DNA of 64,000 bases from Lomentospora prolificans (GCA_029532625.1 JARFXM010000004.1:1-64000); one strand, 5' to 3'; counted from the stretch's first letter, positions 12,951-25,061 are shown. A program made the numbers and translations. The notes: generated by a model not told the origin, from the letters alone.

Positions 12951-13184
12951 AACAGCTAGGAACTATAAACTAGATAGAAAGAATAAGATTATATTACTAT
13001 TATAAAGGAATACCTATACTATATATAAATAGAATATATAGAGGTTAACTAATGTGAAACTGGCGATCATCTTGAATCTATGAATAGTATTATAGAACCC
13101 CTCTGCTTCCTTACTAATAGCTTGGTAGTTAGTAAGTAAGCGGATATGCTATATAATCGATACCTATGATTATTTGGCGTAACA
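12951..13184 (-). mobile_element. Solo LTR-like element, copy D (inverted, truncated)
   Basis: Directly follows copy C in the same orientation and repeats its central and right portions from 'gctaggaactataaac' to 'ttggcgtaaca'. About 80 bp are missing on its left side, so C and D form a head-to-tail pair. Confidence 0.65.
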
Positions 13185-13275
13185 ATATGGAAATTTTGTA
13201 GAAGTTTTGTGATAATGTGGAAGTTTTGTAATGATATGGAAATCTTGTAATAATATGGAAAGTTTTGGAAGAATA
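13184..13275. repeat. ~19-bp minisatellite
   Basis: Four to five imperfect units of about 19 bases with consensus 'taatatggaaattttgtaa' immediately abutting the right end of copy D. Confidence 0.6.
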
Positions 13276-13473
13276 TGCCCTTTTACCCCTTAGCTTACTC
13301 TCCCTAAACCTAGGTTAATCTAACCCTTATTAGCTGAAAAATTTTGACTAATTAGAAGGGTTATTCTACAGCAAGTTGTTCTATGGAAATAACCCCTATT
13401 ATTCCAGGTTTGTGTGGGGTCTTGGCGGTTGTTCTGGCAGAATGACCCAAGACTGGCAGTCAGGGACCAAGGC

Positions 13474-13793
13474 TGTTACAGCTTTGCTGTGCTGCTTACC
13501 TACTAGCTGCTAAGCTACCAGTAAGTAAGTTAGTAAAGGGGTTCTATGATGCTATCCATAGAAGTTATTGTGGTCGCTGTTTTACACAGGTTACCTCTGC
13601 ATAGTCTATAGGCATGCAGGTAGGTGTTCTTTTATGATAAAAAATAGTCTTATTCTTCTCTAGCTAGTATATGGTTCCTTGCTTCCTTTATATATACCTT
13701 GCATTCCTTGCTCACTGACCTCTGGTGTTGCTTGCTTGCTTCCAAACTTCTGCCAGGGCGTGCCCTTGCTTGCTTGCATGGTATAGCATAACA
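13474..13793 (+). mobile_element. Solo LTR-like element, copy E (least decayed)
   Basis: 320 bp from TGTTACAGC to GCATAACA. It shares the family landmarks but is visibly richer in G+C and CA/TG than copies A-D. It sits at the transition from RIP-degraded DNA to normal DNA. Confidence 0.7.
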
Positions 13794-14160
13794 ACTTGCC
13801 CCAGACCCATGCTTATAGTCAGCCCCATTTGTCATTTAGGTTTGGGTTAACTTTGAGCAGTTGACTATAGATAGGTGAGAATTAGTCTCCCTTTGTGGGT
13901 TTGGCTGGCCCTGGCTACGAGACGTGACACCTTGCCAGTAATATGCTTTAAGAAATCAAGGACCTGCAAACATTATCCAATTACTGAATTTTATTTTTGT
14001 CATTATAACTCATGGTATAAATGCTTTTAAGAAAACATGATTGTATTTAAGAGCAGTTCATGCACAGCTACTCCTTAGAGATGATTGCGAAATATCGCCT
14101 AAGCGTCTGGACGCAATAGGATTTTATAGCCCAGATACTTTTTCCACGCAGGCACTATGG

Positions 14161-16356
14161 CTAGACCTCTTCAGCCGGCGTAGTAGTTAGGAATAGTTCG
14201 CTCTTCTGTCGAATCTGAGGTACCATCTCTTGGATATCTTTGCGATCGACAAAATAGCCTTGGGCCGCCGAGTACTTTCGGCGTAACGCCATTTTCCACG
14301 CTTTTCTATACTCGGCATGCAACCGATTCCAATCAAGAAACTCGGACAGCCGGTCGGCATGACTTCTCTGATCGACTCGATCACGCATCTGCAACTGACA
14401 AAAGTCATACATAAAGTTGGTCATCTGATTCACCGAGTCGTTGTAGGGCTGTTTGAGCCGATCAACGATGTAAAGACCGTGCTCGGGACCGCTAACATCT
14501 TGGAGAAGCTTCGACATGTAGTTGCCAAATCCGGAAACATTACTTGTAATGCTTGGTATGCCCTTAGCTAAACATTCCGGAGGAGTGTAGCCCCACGGTT
14601 CATACTGCGACGGGAAAACACCAAGGTGAGTTCCGCGGACAAAATCGTCGTATTCTATAGGTAAGACTGAGCCTGACGATCGTAGGAACTCAGGATGGAA
14701 AACTACTTTGACTTTGTCGCTAGGGCTATTCATAAGATTCACCCTCTTCAAATGATTCAAAATCGGGTCCTCTTCGGCGTTGGGAATAGTGTGGGTGACA
14801 ATTGGTGGTGGGCCATTCCTCTGAATGCCATACAAGCGGCGACGTAGGGAAGAGTTTTCCGCCTCAGTTACCAGCTCCGTTTCAGTCGGTACCGGGTCTC
14901 CATTTTTCCAGAAGAGGGTGCGGTCGAGCAGTCTTTTCGTGATATTTTTTTCAATGTGGTCGATAGCGTCATGGAGAGACTTAACGATGGCTTGGCGATG
15001 CAGCGATTCCGCTGATATGGACGCATTTTTGGCTCGCATGATGATGAATGCAATTACTGTTGGGCTGCTAGAGCCTTGCTCCTTGAGCCGTTCATTGAGA
15101 CGAGCTAATGAATCAATAAACATATTCGCCCCTTTGTTGGTATACTCGTAACGACCAGAAGTGAAGAAATATAGACAATTGTTAACGTCGAAGCTGTCGA
15201 GCTGCCCGTAAAAATGACCTCGAATAAATTCGGTTATCTTGGCTTTCATACTGTACCGGATTGAGCTCGATTCGTTGTATCCCGCTTTTCGTTTAAAGCT
15301 CAGGTCCATACCATTGGGTAAGATGACCTCAGCCTTCCTCCCTAACAGGTACTCGCATTCTAAAGCTGTGATATCGGATACAGTAGTTAGAACATCGCAA
15401 TGCTGTGCCGAAAGACGCTCGAGTTGATGGCGATGAGAGACCTTGGACTCGTTCACTTGAACATCCATGTCAAGGCTGTCGATTTTGGTATATAAATCGA
15501 ACCCCCTCGCGCATAGATCTCTTCCCATTACTGTGGCATGTGCCGTGAATATTGTCGTCAAATTTAGTCGCTCATTCTTGACGAGGAATGCTGCCAACCC
15601 GCTTGGCCATTCATGAAAATGGGCGATCACAGCCTTCTTCTTGATCTTACCCAGTAACTGTTCACGATTTCATAGTTTAATAAGTATTTCCGAATTAACA
15701 GAGCTAGATGCAAGCGGAAGAGGGGACAAATTTCTTACCTCTCGGAAGTACCAGGTGACGAGGTATCCGAAAACAAGGGCATCGTCGCTTTCATCATCTG
15801 TAGGCAGAGAAACACCTGAAACGTTTTTGAACTCTGTCTTCCAAGTATTTAGAAAAAGTTCATAGCCTGCCTTGACATCGAGGAGAAGAACGCGGGGGTG
15901 GCCATCTACGAGCCATCTCCCGTAGAAGGTTTTGATCCCATGCTGGCCAAGGGTGTGCATGGCGTGCGCAATTTCTGGTAACCATGGCTCGAGTTCGTCA
16001 AATTCCGCAAGGGCCTACTAGGTCAGTAAGAAGCTGGTTCGTCCATTTGCCATGGTAACTAATAACCTACTGTTTGGTAGTCTAGTCGTCCAACTAGAGT
16101 GTAGCGTTCGCCATATTCGGCCGTTGTAACGGGGGCTTTGGTCTTGAGAACTGTGTGAACACCACCAACTTCAAGAGTCCTTAGTTAAAGTTCTGAAAAG
16201 CAAGGGGAGGAATATACGACACATATATATATATATACCTTGCCGACCAACCTCGCTACAAACTTCAAACAGTAGGTGATTCTCGAGATCAGTATCGTCG
16301 TTGCTCGATGGTGGCCCTTCGCGCCGAAGGATTGCGGCAAGTTTATTAGCCATCAC
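14161..16356 (-). CDS. Glycogen synthase paralogue (GT3 family), 4 exons
   Basis: Proposed exons 16356-16239, 16168-16071, 16014-15739 and 15657-14161 join in frame to 662 aa. The N-terminus carries ENHLLFEV, then VGGVHTVLKTKAPVTTAEYG (UDP-glucose-binding loop). Further on are YGRWLVDGHPRVLLLD, AVIAHFHEW near residue 174, FFTSGRYEYTNKGAN near 328, and EPWGYTPPEC near 517, the GT3 catalytic signature with its Glu. The C-terminal RLSEFLDWNRL helix resembles the glucose-6-phosphate-sensing region. The family extends glycogen from UDP-glucose in the cytosol. The protein ends soon after that helix and lacks the long Ser-rich regulatory tail of yeast Gsy1/Gsy2. Several normally invariant stretches are altered (SHRHQLERLS where YHRYCMERAA-like is usual). 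Intron 1 contains an (AT)n run. Probably a divergent subtelomeric second copy rather than the housekeeping enzyme. Confidence 0.88.
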
Positions 16357-17932
16357 GTTATAGAAGCCTAAGAATGGGAATAAGGAAACAATCGGCTAGT
16401 GGATGAAAAGGGTATCGGCTTTTTCAACAAAACATGAGAAAGACTTCCCCGCCTTATATATACGCCCACCCACCTTTCCATTGTGGTACCTCGCCTAACT
16501 CGTCATTACTTCAGTGTCTTGATGCTCCGACAGCCCACTGAGTGTGGATCTGGCTGATTGGCTCGGTGTGTCTCCGAGCTAGTCATGTGACCTGGCTCCA
16601 CACCCCTGCCAGCACGGTAACGGAGAGGAAGCTCCTGTGACGCGCACTCTATTTATTACTGATGGCGGGCGGAGAAGCTACTGCTGCACAAAGAAGTTGC
16701 ATGAAATCAGGGACATCGAGACAATCTTGATTATCTTGAAATAGAACGTACTTCATGACTACGCTTAGTATTAGGTCCTCGAAATGCTCGTGAGATTTGT
16801 ACGGCTATGTTAGCAATGAAAGAACACTGTCGCAGGGCTGAGGTTTGGGTTAAACATACTGAGAATTGGGATTCGTTGGTCTATTCCATCTCGAATCTTC
16901 GATTTGCATATACAGCCTGAGAACCGAGATTTATTGATCTATTCCATCTAGAATCTTCGACCACAGCTTGAGAATTGAGATCTATTGGTCTATTCCACCT
17001 GGAATCTTCGAGGCTTGATTCGAATGATGTCGACACGGCTCGAGAGTGGGGCCTCGTAAGATACTGCTTAGCATTACCACCGCAGTCTGACTGCGGCTCA
17101 TTTGAACCGGGAAGCATTCATTTTCCCCTCATGCTTGGCCTAGTACGCTGCCTAGAACCAACTAATATTCCATCTATCAGCACTCTATTCTCAATAGAGC
17201 TGGCGATATATTCATAACGCTGAGTCGGATTTTTACGTCGCCGGCCCAGCACATCATACACAGTGTGTTGTCCTTAGCCTTGCACTGTCATTACCGCGCA
17301 GCTTGTACATGACGCCACACCGACACGCCCGTGACATCAAGTTTAACAGGTTTCTAGGTCGTCATTTTTCTGATAACACGGGCCCGGAGCATATGGTCCT
17401 TTGGAAATATTTGTAATAGTGGAACGCGACGCTACTGATGGCGCCATGGACCTCTGCGGAACCTCATGATAAGAGAGTATACACGATGCCGCTTCCTATG
17501 TTTCTCATGTGGGTCCTTGGCTTTGGCATCAGATGATAGGCTGTTCCCGATCTCGTATCTGGTCGGTCATGCATAATCACCGATTTTGTAGCCAGTGCCG
17601 TCGCCCGCCCAGCCAAGAAGTGTATGTGTAAATGGCGTCATGGACCCAAAACCGACAACAGGAATGTCCTACAGGGTCTTAAGGTTCGCCAATTACATTC
17701 AGTGTTATATTTGTTCTTCGCGTGACGGAACGGTCCCTGTTTCACAGTTCTGCAAAGTACGTCGTAGACTTGTAGAGCCAAACATTCATTTTCGCATCAC
17801 TTCCGCCGCGCAGGCATTCATAGCAAGGTACCAAAGAGTCGGTCCCGCGCCGCTGTATGGCGAATAATGCGGGTCCTATATGTGTATTCATGGGTAGATG
17901 TCACTGACAAGATCGCTAAAGCTCAAAAATGA
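16357..17932. other. Intergenic, no supported gene
   Basis: Upstream region of the glycogen synthase paralogue. It holds a 3-copy ~45-bp tandem repeat (separate entry). Short ORFs on both strands have no recognisable domain. Part of 17600-17930 may be the eroded 5' portion of the downstream arylsulfotransferase pseudogene, but I could not align it. Confidence 0.5.
16859..17011. repeat. Three imperfect ~45-bp tandem repeats
   Basis: Units at about 16859-16902, 16916-16960 and 16967-17011 share 'ctattcca(t/c)ct' and 'gaatcttcga' and begin with a 'ctgaga' type sequence. They are separated by 6-13 bases and have diverged by about 15-20%. Confidence 0.8.
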
Positions 17933-18684
17933 TTGGCGGATAATACGCGGCGGGTAAAGGCTACACGAGATTTTCTCGCCTGGGGGGTATCTTTTATCCC
18001 ATGCTTAATGGGTGAACAGCAAGTCCCCAGTCTTGTCCTGTCCGCTCCTATCAACCAACAATGCTTACAATGCCTCACTGGCAGCGGAGAGTATCTGGAA
18101 AAACTGCCTCGCGGCAAGTTCCCCTTACAACCTCGCTGCACACGTGAACACTATCGCCTTATCAACTTGATACTCCCTCTACGCGATGGAAAACATGTCC
18201 TTGCATCATTGCGGTCGGTGCGTGCCGTCATCATCATCGAAAGGTCGACCGGAAACATCGTGTAGAGACTTGGACCAGAAGTTATCGCGCAACAGCACAA
18301 TACCACGTAGCTTGAAACCGGAAATATTCTCATCTTCGACGACGGAGTCTTCCGAAATGGCGAATCCATCACTTACTCCCGTGTCATAGAAGTGGACAGT
18401 ACGGCCAAGGAAATCGTCTGGGAGTACACGTGACTGTTCTCAGATGCTCTACCTTTTCTTACTCCTTTCGTGGGAAGTGCTCAGAGGCTGGCCAATGGCA
18501 ATACTTTGCTCTGCGAACGTGCATTCGGGCGATTTTTTGAAGTGACTGCCGACGGCTATATTTGCTGGGACTATGTTAATCAGCATTTCGCCCCCTATCT
18601 TGATGAAGCGACCGCGAATATATTTCCAGGGGAGTCAAATGCTCTCCTTAGAACGTATCGGTACGCCTTGGATGAGATACCTTA
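17933..18684 (+). pseudogene. Arylsulfotransferase (ASST-type) pseudogene
   Basis: One continuous reading frame shows the beta-propeller repeats of the arylsulfotransferase family: HVLASLRSVRAVIIIERSTG, GPEVIAQQHN, GNILIFDDGVFRNGESITYS, IEVDSTAKEIVWEY, SAQRLANGNTLLCE, and FFEVTADGYICWDYVN. The frame is broken by TAG at 18263-18265, TAG at 18308-18310 and TGA at 18431-18433. The first stop sits exactly where the family has Trp (IVW-RLG), so TGG to TAG, a G-to-A change compatible with RIP on the opposite strand. No frameshift separates the blocks. The N-terminal part is not recognisable upstream. The original enzyme would have been a secreted or membrane-associated sulfate transfer protein. Confidence 0.8.
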
Positions 18685-18975
18685 GCTAAAGCAAAGGCAG
18701 CCCTCACGTCAGGAAAAGAGCAACAGAAACTCTGCCGACCACATATGAAGAGTGCATTATCATAATAATATAACAGTACTAAATATTGAACAGCTCTCCT
18801 TAGAGGCTCTAGCATATAGTAAAAGTGAAGCATGCTCTACTTCTATGCCCAACTATGCCGTTTTTGCAGCGAAAGCAACCAGATATCTATGATTACACTG
18901 ATAACGCGGTCTCGAAAGAAGAGGCGATACGGGGTATTCTAATAACTATAAGTCGTTCCACGAAGTAATGTTAAG

Positions 18976-21230
18976 TCATGAAAAATCTGGTAATATTTCA
19001 ATCTCATCGCCTCCAGCTTCCTCCTTCCATCCTTCCTTTAACTCGCCCTTCAACTTTTTCGTTAGCTTCTCCAACAGCCACTCCCCTTCCGTCACTTGTT
19101 TCATCAAAGGACTACGATTGCCTAGCCAGCTCCACCTGACTCCTTCTTCATGACTCGCTCCCTCCTCATGTTGAGAACCGCTATCCTCATCATCCCAAGC
19201 CCAAGGTATCATACATCGGCACATCCTATTCCGCCTTCGAGCCATCGCAAGTTTGATATTTGGCATGCGATGAGTCGATCCAGAACCTTCGTCCTCACCT
19301 AGCAGTCGCAGATAGTATGCCCATTGCTCGTAAGGATAGTGTTTGTTGGGCTCAGCTCTTAGATCTCTAGCGATGGTGCTTATGGCGGATATTAGGCGAT
19401 ACTGTTGCTCCGCGGCTGATGGGGGACGAGATGAGCTGGGCTGCGCAACTCCACCGCGGCTAGGATCATCGTTGCTGAGATCACAATCAACTTGCTCATC
19501 AACCGAGTCGCATTCCAGACGAGATCGTTTCGGCTGTACGTAGAGGTCATTCTCGAGGCTGAATTTACGCTTGAATAGCCGGCCAAAGGAAAGCATGTAT
19601 AAGATTGTTTCCAGGTCTCCCTCGGAGCCGTGTTCGCCAGGCAAGACGGTCCTTTTACCGAGCTCGAGAGTGACGACGCGAACAACTTTGACAATTGTTT
19701 CGCTCGCATTAGATATGAATACAGTCATTGTTGGTAACGCGAGTAGGGTCCAAAAAAGGAAGAAAGACCGGCCACCGTTTGACTGGACTGTGCGGTCGCC
19801 ATATCCTAGTGTGGTAAGGCATACAAAGGTGAAGTATATGCCGTCAAAATAAGTCCACTGCTGGTATGGCTTCTCGAATTGTACGAAGATGAATGCGCCC
19901 AGGAGCCACAATATCAACCAAGGCCCAATCGACACAATGGTGGTGAGCCAACGGCTATGCACGCCCGCCTGGTAATGGATTGTACGCATCAGGTTGAACT
20001 CTGCTTCCCTGCGGGCGAATTCGTCGTAGGCTTCTTCCTCAGGATTATTCATCACCAGAGATGGAGATGCCGATGAATCGATGGACGGCTCGATTGGTCG
20101 CAGAACGGCATCTTTGCCCTTCACAACAATGCTGCGTATTGCCTTGCGGCGCATTCTTTCCACCATGCGTGCATCGACGCGCGAAGCTGCACGCTCAAGT
20201 ATCAGACTTCGAATGGAACCGATGATGAGACCAACGCTGATGATGCCAACGAATGCATACGGTAAAAGAAGGCCTCGGCCAACTTGGGTAGAAGGCACTA
20301 GATCCCCAAAGCCGATGGTAAAAAGGGTTGCGTCTGCCCAATAGACGGCGTCAAAATACGCCCACCCCTCGACCACGGAGAATACAAGCGCACCAAGGAG
20401 AATGTACATGAGGAATAGGATAGTTTGAAGCATCAGGGTTCGCTGGCTCCCAGTAAGATGGAAGTTTTGTGAGTAATGCTTGGTATAAGCTCCATAGACC
20501 GTTACGACAAGCAGAGAGGCGACGATCATATAGAGGATTGATGCCCACAGGCCGTACCAGAAAGATTCGGTCCAAATATATTCGTCTTTGACGTCGTCAA
20601 GGACTCCGGATGGGCCAGCTGCGAGCGATAGTAATACCATGAGGCAGATTGATGAAGAATACCTATGACACATTAGAGGTTACTCCCAGAGGGTTCGCAT
20701 AGCAACATTTGAGTAGCGGAGAAGAGGGCTGGTTGATCGTACCATCCGACGATTGTCACAGGTTGCGCAACCGAAAATCGTATACGCTTCGCCATGTTCA
20801 AAAGCAGAAACATATTGGAGATGAGTGCCATGCCGAGCTGTATTCCGTTCACTGCAAGAAGCCTAAAGACCCAAAGACGTACTTAGCACACTTTGGCGTA
20901 GCTGAGACAATACTATCGACGCACCATGATGGATCATGGATGAACTCGCGGTCCCTGGAACTGTCCCCCGGGTTCGCTAATTGTCTCCACGGTCTCGCGA
21001 GGGCACAAATACTAAAACCTGACGCTACTGGCCCAAGAGTGCCAGCAATCATGGGGAAGGCCGACGACGCAAACCACCATCGACTAGGAAGGGAAGCAGA
21101 CGGGCTTAGTTAATTATTTGACCTCATCGCAATTTGGGCACTCGGAAATCTACCTTGGGCCCGGTCGGGGTTCATCGTCGTCTACTATTGACAGCTTCTC
21201 CTTCCCGGCACTCTGTACAGGGTCTAGCAT
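18976..21230 (-). CDS. TOK-type two-pore-domain outward-rectifier K+ channel
   Basis: Exons 21230-21154, 21083-20925, 20862-20743 and 20662-18976 give 680 aa. The first membrane segment follows SRWWFASSAFPMIAGTLGP. NGIQLGMALISNMFLLLNMA forms another. Two pore loops with selectivity filters TIGFGD (residues ~234-239) and TLGYGD (~403-408) lie in the 8-TM fungal TOK layout. The long acidic, Ser-rich C-terminal tail is cytosolic. The family conducts K+ outward across the plasma membrane at depolarised voltage. Start choice: ATG at 21230 (MLDPVQSAG). The frame stays open upstream to 21476, so an earlier start is possible. All three introns are GT-AG, and each junction rebuilds a Ser or Trp codon. 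Confidence 0.9.
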
Positions 21231-23016
21231 GGCAACGGACGAAGGAGATTTTGTTGGCTCATCCACAGGCCTGGAGAGAACGAGAGGACACGCATAGAAC
21301 GAGATAAAGTATTCGATCCCACTCTTAAGTGTCGAGGGGATGATTGCAATATTAGAATTATATCGTCGGGGGGGGGTTAGAGTGGCAAGTGACCCTCCTT
21401 CGTACCATCGCTTGCGAGAAATTAAGTTCCACTGTTGCACGTGGACGCATGACGTAATCTTCTCAGCGATCGGCAATTTTTGTCTCTGCTCCTACGCCAG
21501 GCGATCATCAACACCAGGCCTCGCCAAAGGCCCATCCAAGGGTGAACGCAGATATTTGGGCCGAAAGGAAGTCGTTACAGATGGTATTATTACGACTTGA
21601 AGACACGGATCGACCGATTCTGCGCTGAATGCTACCAAAAATATCTGCATCGAATGTCCAGAGCATGACCCCGAGCCCTGCTGCTCTCCGAATCGCCAAA
21701 ATTAATAGCCGCTGCCCGAAGGATGTGCTTGCACTATGCCCAGATCGCGTACATCAATGCGGACCGTCTGGTTCGCCTATGCGAGCACGTGTACCCAGTT
21801 TGCACCAGTCCTAGAGTTGCAATATCATCTCTGCTGCCTTCTCTTCAGGTATCCCCCGCCCCCAGGATCTTACACTGCTTGGTATACTCTCCAGTGATCA
21901 TCGTTTCTTTTTCGGCAAAATGCTTTGTCGCAACCCTCGCAAAACTCACTTGCGTGAGGTTGCGATGATACCCTCCCACTTTTTAAGCCGGTACGCCACG
22001 CGCTCCACGTTACGATTCCTCGTTCAGGGCGAGCCGCCCAAGAGCATTGCATAATATGCACTGCCGATTGAAGACTACAGCGTTATATCCATTTTGAGGA
22101 TATCCTCTGATAAGGATAGCTACCTGCTGACTCGCCTAACCCCAGCTGGAGCAGCTCTGACGGCTGGATCTGAATCGTCCCACCACATTTTTTTGTCGGA
22201 TATTGACGGTTGGAATCACGGTCGGTATTGTTCTTGTTGAAACATGTCGAGGGAACATCCTCGGATATTTCGTCTCACGACTCTCGAGTGGAGCGCTGGA
22301 ACCATGAATGAAGTTCTGGACTCAATGTTCGCCTGCTTGGGCTCTGAAGTTTTCGCTCGAGTGCCCTGCGGCTTGAAGTCGGAACGCTCTGACCGATTCG
22401 CACTGCGGCTTGGGTATTTGGGGCCTTCGGTTCTTTCTTAGGTTTTCGAGTCCGTTGCGCCATAGTCTGCTGAGTTGTCTTACTGGCTTTTCTTTGTTGG
22501 ATTTATTCCGCTCGTTGCACCGACGGAGCACCTCCTGTCTCCTCGCCATTAGGCTTCGAAGTCTTCTTCCGGGTCATTCTTTACAGTGGAAATGCAAAGT
22601 TCACGATCGGTTGGCGTAAACATGCTAATACCGAATTGCAGGGGTTCGCTGAGCGGTGTCGGCAGCATCCCCTCAGTCGCATCCTGCATTCTCTGGCATG
22701 AGCTAGCCAGGGGTTACACGATCATCTCCAGATAGACCGGAAGATCCAATGTCAATCACATAACTACAACAATTTCTAAAAAATCAAGTGTCCAACTCAG
22801 ATTCAGCAAGCGTAGGAGAGTTGACTGGTTGTGAGGGAAATCGCGCTAATTATTATGATATAGGCACAGCTTCCCATCTCCCTTGGGCAAATTGCTCAAA
22901 GGTTTACTAATACGAGACTGACACCCAGCTTTCCAGGTTTCTCAAAAGACGATCCCTCCACCCTGCTTCCGAATATCCCGACTTGTACTACGCTTTAAAA
23001 TAACTTGTAACCTAAA
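21231..23016. other. Intergenic, no supported gene
   Basis: Normal base composition. A Lys/Arg-rich minus-strand frame at about 22577-22275 is interrupted by a TAA and has no recognisable family. Nothing else stands out apart from a G8 run near 21369. Confidence 0.5.
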
Positions 23017-25061
23017 TCAGTGCGTTGCGACCTCCCGGATGCTATCTCGATGCATCTTAGCCAAGAAAGTTGTGTGCATGAACTTGCGGATCCGTTTTCC
23101 AAAGAGCATGAATATAACCAGGGCTAGGTTATTCGCCAACACAATTCCACAAAACACCCCGGCGATCATGACCACGTAGCCGTGTTGCAGAATCCAATTC
23201 AAAAGGTTAATACCCATGCCGAAGCTAATGGCCTGCTTACCAAGGTTCATTGCGATCAGCATTTCGCTGATGTTGGAGTTATAGCTGTCGATGGCGTACG
23301 CCAGGGTGAAGGTAAAGTAAAAGTAGCTCGAGAATTGGTTCATCGCGACACCGACAAAATAGCAGACCCAGTGGAGATTCTTCTCGGCGCTGAATCCATA
23401 CAGAATCAGCCCAGCGGGAGCAAGAAGCATGGCTGGGAGCATAACACCGAGACGCATCTCCGCTTCACGGATGCCGTCATTCTTGCGGGTAAGACGGGCG
23501 GCGAGTCGGTCGGAGGAGGATGTGAAGGGAACAGCGAGACCGTATCCGATAATTGTGGAGATAGTAATCAAGCCCGAGTTGAGCTGCGACCAATTGTAAG
23601 GCGGCGCGGTAATCTTGAGAGGGAAGGTCATGTTGAATGTGAGAGCGCCCAGACCGATGTAGATCCCGTAGGTTGTGACAACCCAAAGGACGTGAGGGAT
23701 AGCGAAGTACGAGAACGAGCGAATCATCATTAAGAAGAATGGCGAGTCTTTCTCCCAAGTACCCCAGAACTTGAGTGTCTGTAGGAACGTCTTTCGCGGC
23801 GGGATCGCGGTGACGTTTTCGGTAGCCGTGACCTCTGGTTTATCACCCGTGACGGATGAGCCCGCAGAGACGGCGGTCGGAGTTGGGCGATGATACGTCG
23901 TCTCCTCGACCACAAAGAAGGCGAAGATCAACAGCGCCATGCCAAAGGCAAATTCGACATAGAAGAACAGACGCCACGAGTGGCCGCCAGCCAGCATATA
24001 GCCGGCATAGAGAGGACCAGTTGAACCGAGGCAGAGGCACACTATTATTATATAGAGCGTCAGCCGATGGATCGCAGAGGGGAAATCTACTTCCTTTCTT
24101 TTTTTTTTCCTTTTTATTTCTTTTTTATTTCTTTTTCTCCGAAATTACTTACCAGTGTAAACTCCGAGGCGGGTGCCGCGTTCATGCAAGAAATAAATGT
24201 CGTTCACAAGCTGAACAGGGAGGGCCTCGCACACTCCGGACCCAAACGCATGAATAACCCTAGCAGCCATCAAGCCATTGAATGACTTGGCTTGCGAGGC
24301 AGCGATGAGGCCGACACAATACTATGAGAGTCAGCAAAAAGAGCGAATCGTGACTGCCAATTGATACGTACACAAATAAGCGACAAGAGCATCACAGGTC
24401 TGCGGCCAATCTTGTGGTACAAGGGGACCAACAGCAGTGAACCTAGTATTACCGAGTCAGGCTGCGCTCCTCCGATACAAAACGTTCAAATGGACTCACC
24501 AAAACCGAACGCCAAGTTTGGATAATTAATCAGGCCGGCCGCGGTGTTTGGGGTGATTCCAAACTCCTCGGAAAAGATGCCGAGGTATACGGAGGGCCCA
24601 AGCAAGGCGGAATTGGAGAGGAACGAGAAGAGCGAACATGTTATGAGGATGGCCAGCTTCTTGCGCGCCGGCCACTGGAGAGGATCATTGGGATCTTCGG
24701 CTGGGACTGGAAATAGCGCTTGGCCATACGCCGTATCGTCGCCATCTACAAAGCAAAGAAAAGGTCAGTTTGCATTGCTCTCCCACTGGCCAGAGATGGC
24801 CAGGTATGGATTTAAGCATGGCCGAACTTACCTGCTGCTTTCAGATTCACCGTACCCGGCACATCTCCTTCAGTAGCGTGGCTATTGGCACGATGGTAAG
24901 CTTAACACAGAGAAAAAGAAGAAAAAAAAAATGGAGGAAAAAAAAAAAAAAAGGGGGGGGGAGGGAGGGGGAGGGAGGGTTCAGTGGGGGATTCCGCACC
25001 TTTGCACCAAGTGCTTCCCTACGTTTGGCTCTTCGGAATGCATCTCCACTATTGCTGGCAT
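23017..25061 (-). CDS. Major facilitator superfamily transporter (DHA1-like)
   Basis: Six exons: 25061-25000, 24881-24832, 24745-24500, 24442-24372, 24321-24153 and 24041-23017, together 540 aa. A hydrophilic N-terminus ends in EDPNDPLQWPARKK, the typical lead-in to TM1 of fungal DHA1-like carriers. The loop-2 motif HKIGRRPVML lies between TM2 and TM3. GSTGPLYAGYMLAGGHSWRL contains the TM5-type proline/glycine motif. A central loop (GSSVTGDKPEVTATE region) separates the two six-helix halves. It is a proton-coupled exporter or importer of unknown substrate in the plasma membrane. Intron 5 carries a long polypyrimidine tract (24098-24137 on the + strand), and intron 1 contains a GA-rich tract. 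The exon 1 boundary is the least certain. Confidence 0.85.

Noticed and set aside
3218..13793. CRISPR-like or prokaryotic repeat array
   Set aside because: Repeats are LTR-type elements in a eukaryotic telomeric context; no regularly spaced short repeats with unique spacers.
22275..22577. Lys/Arg-rich minus-strand ORF with one in-frame TAA
   Set aside because: No family recognised, no splice sites, and low-complexity basic composition can arise by chance in GC-rich DNA.
23182..23733. 183-aa + strand ORF over the MFS gene
   Set aside because: Antisense shadow of the terminal MFS exon.
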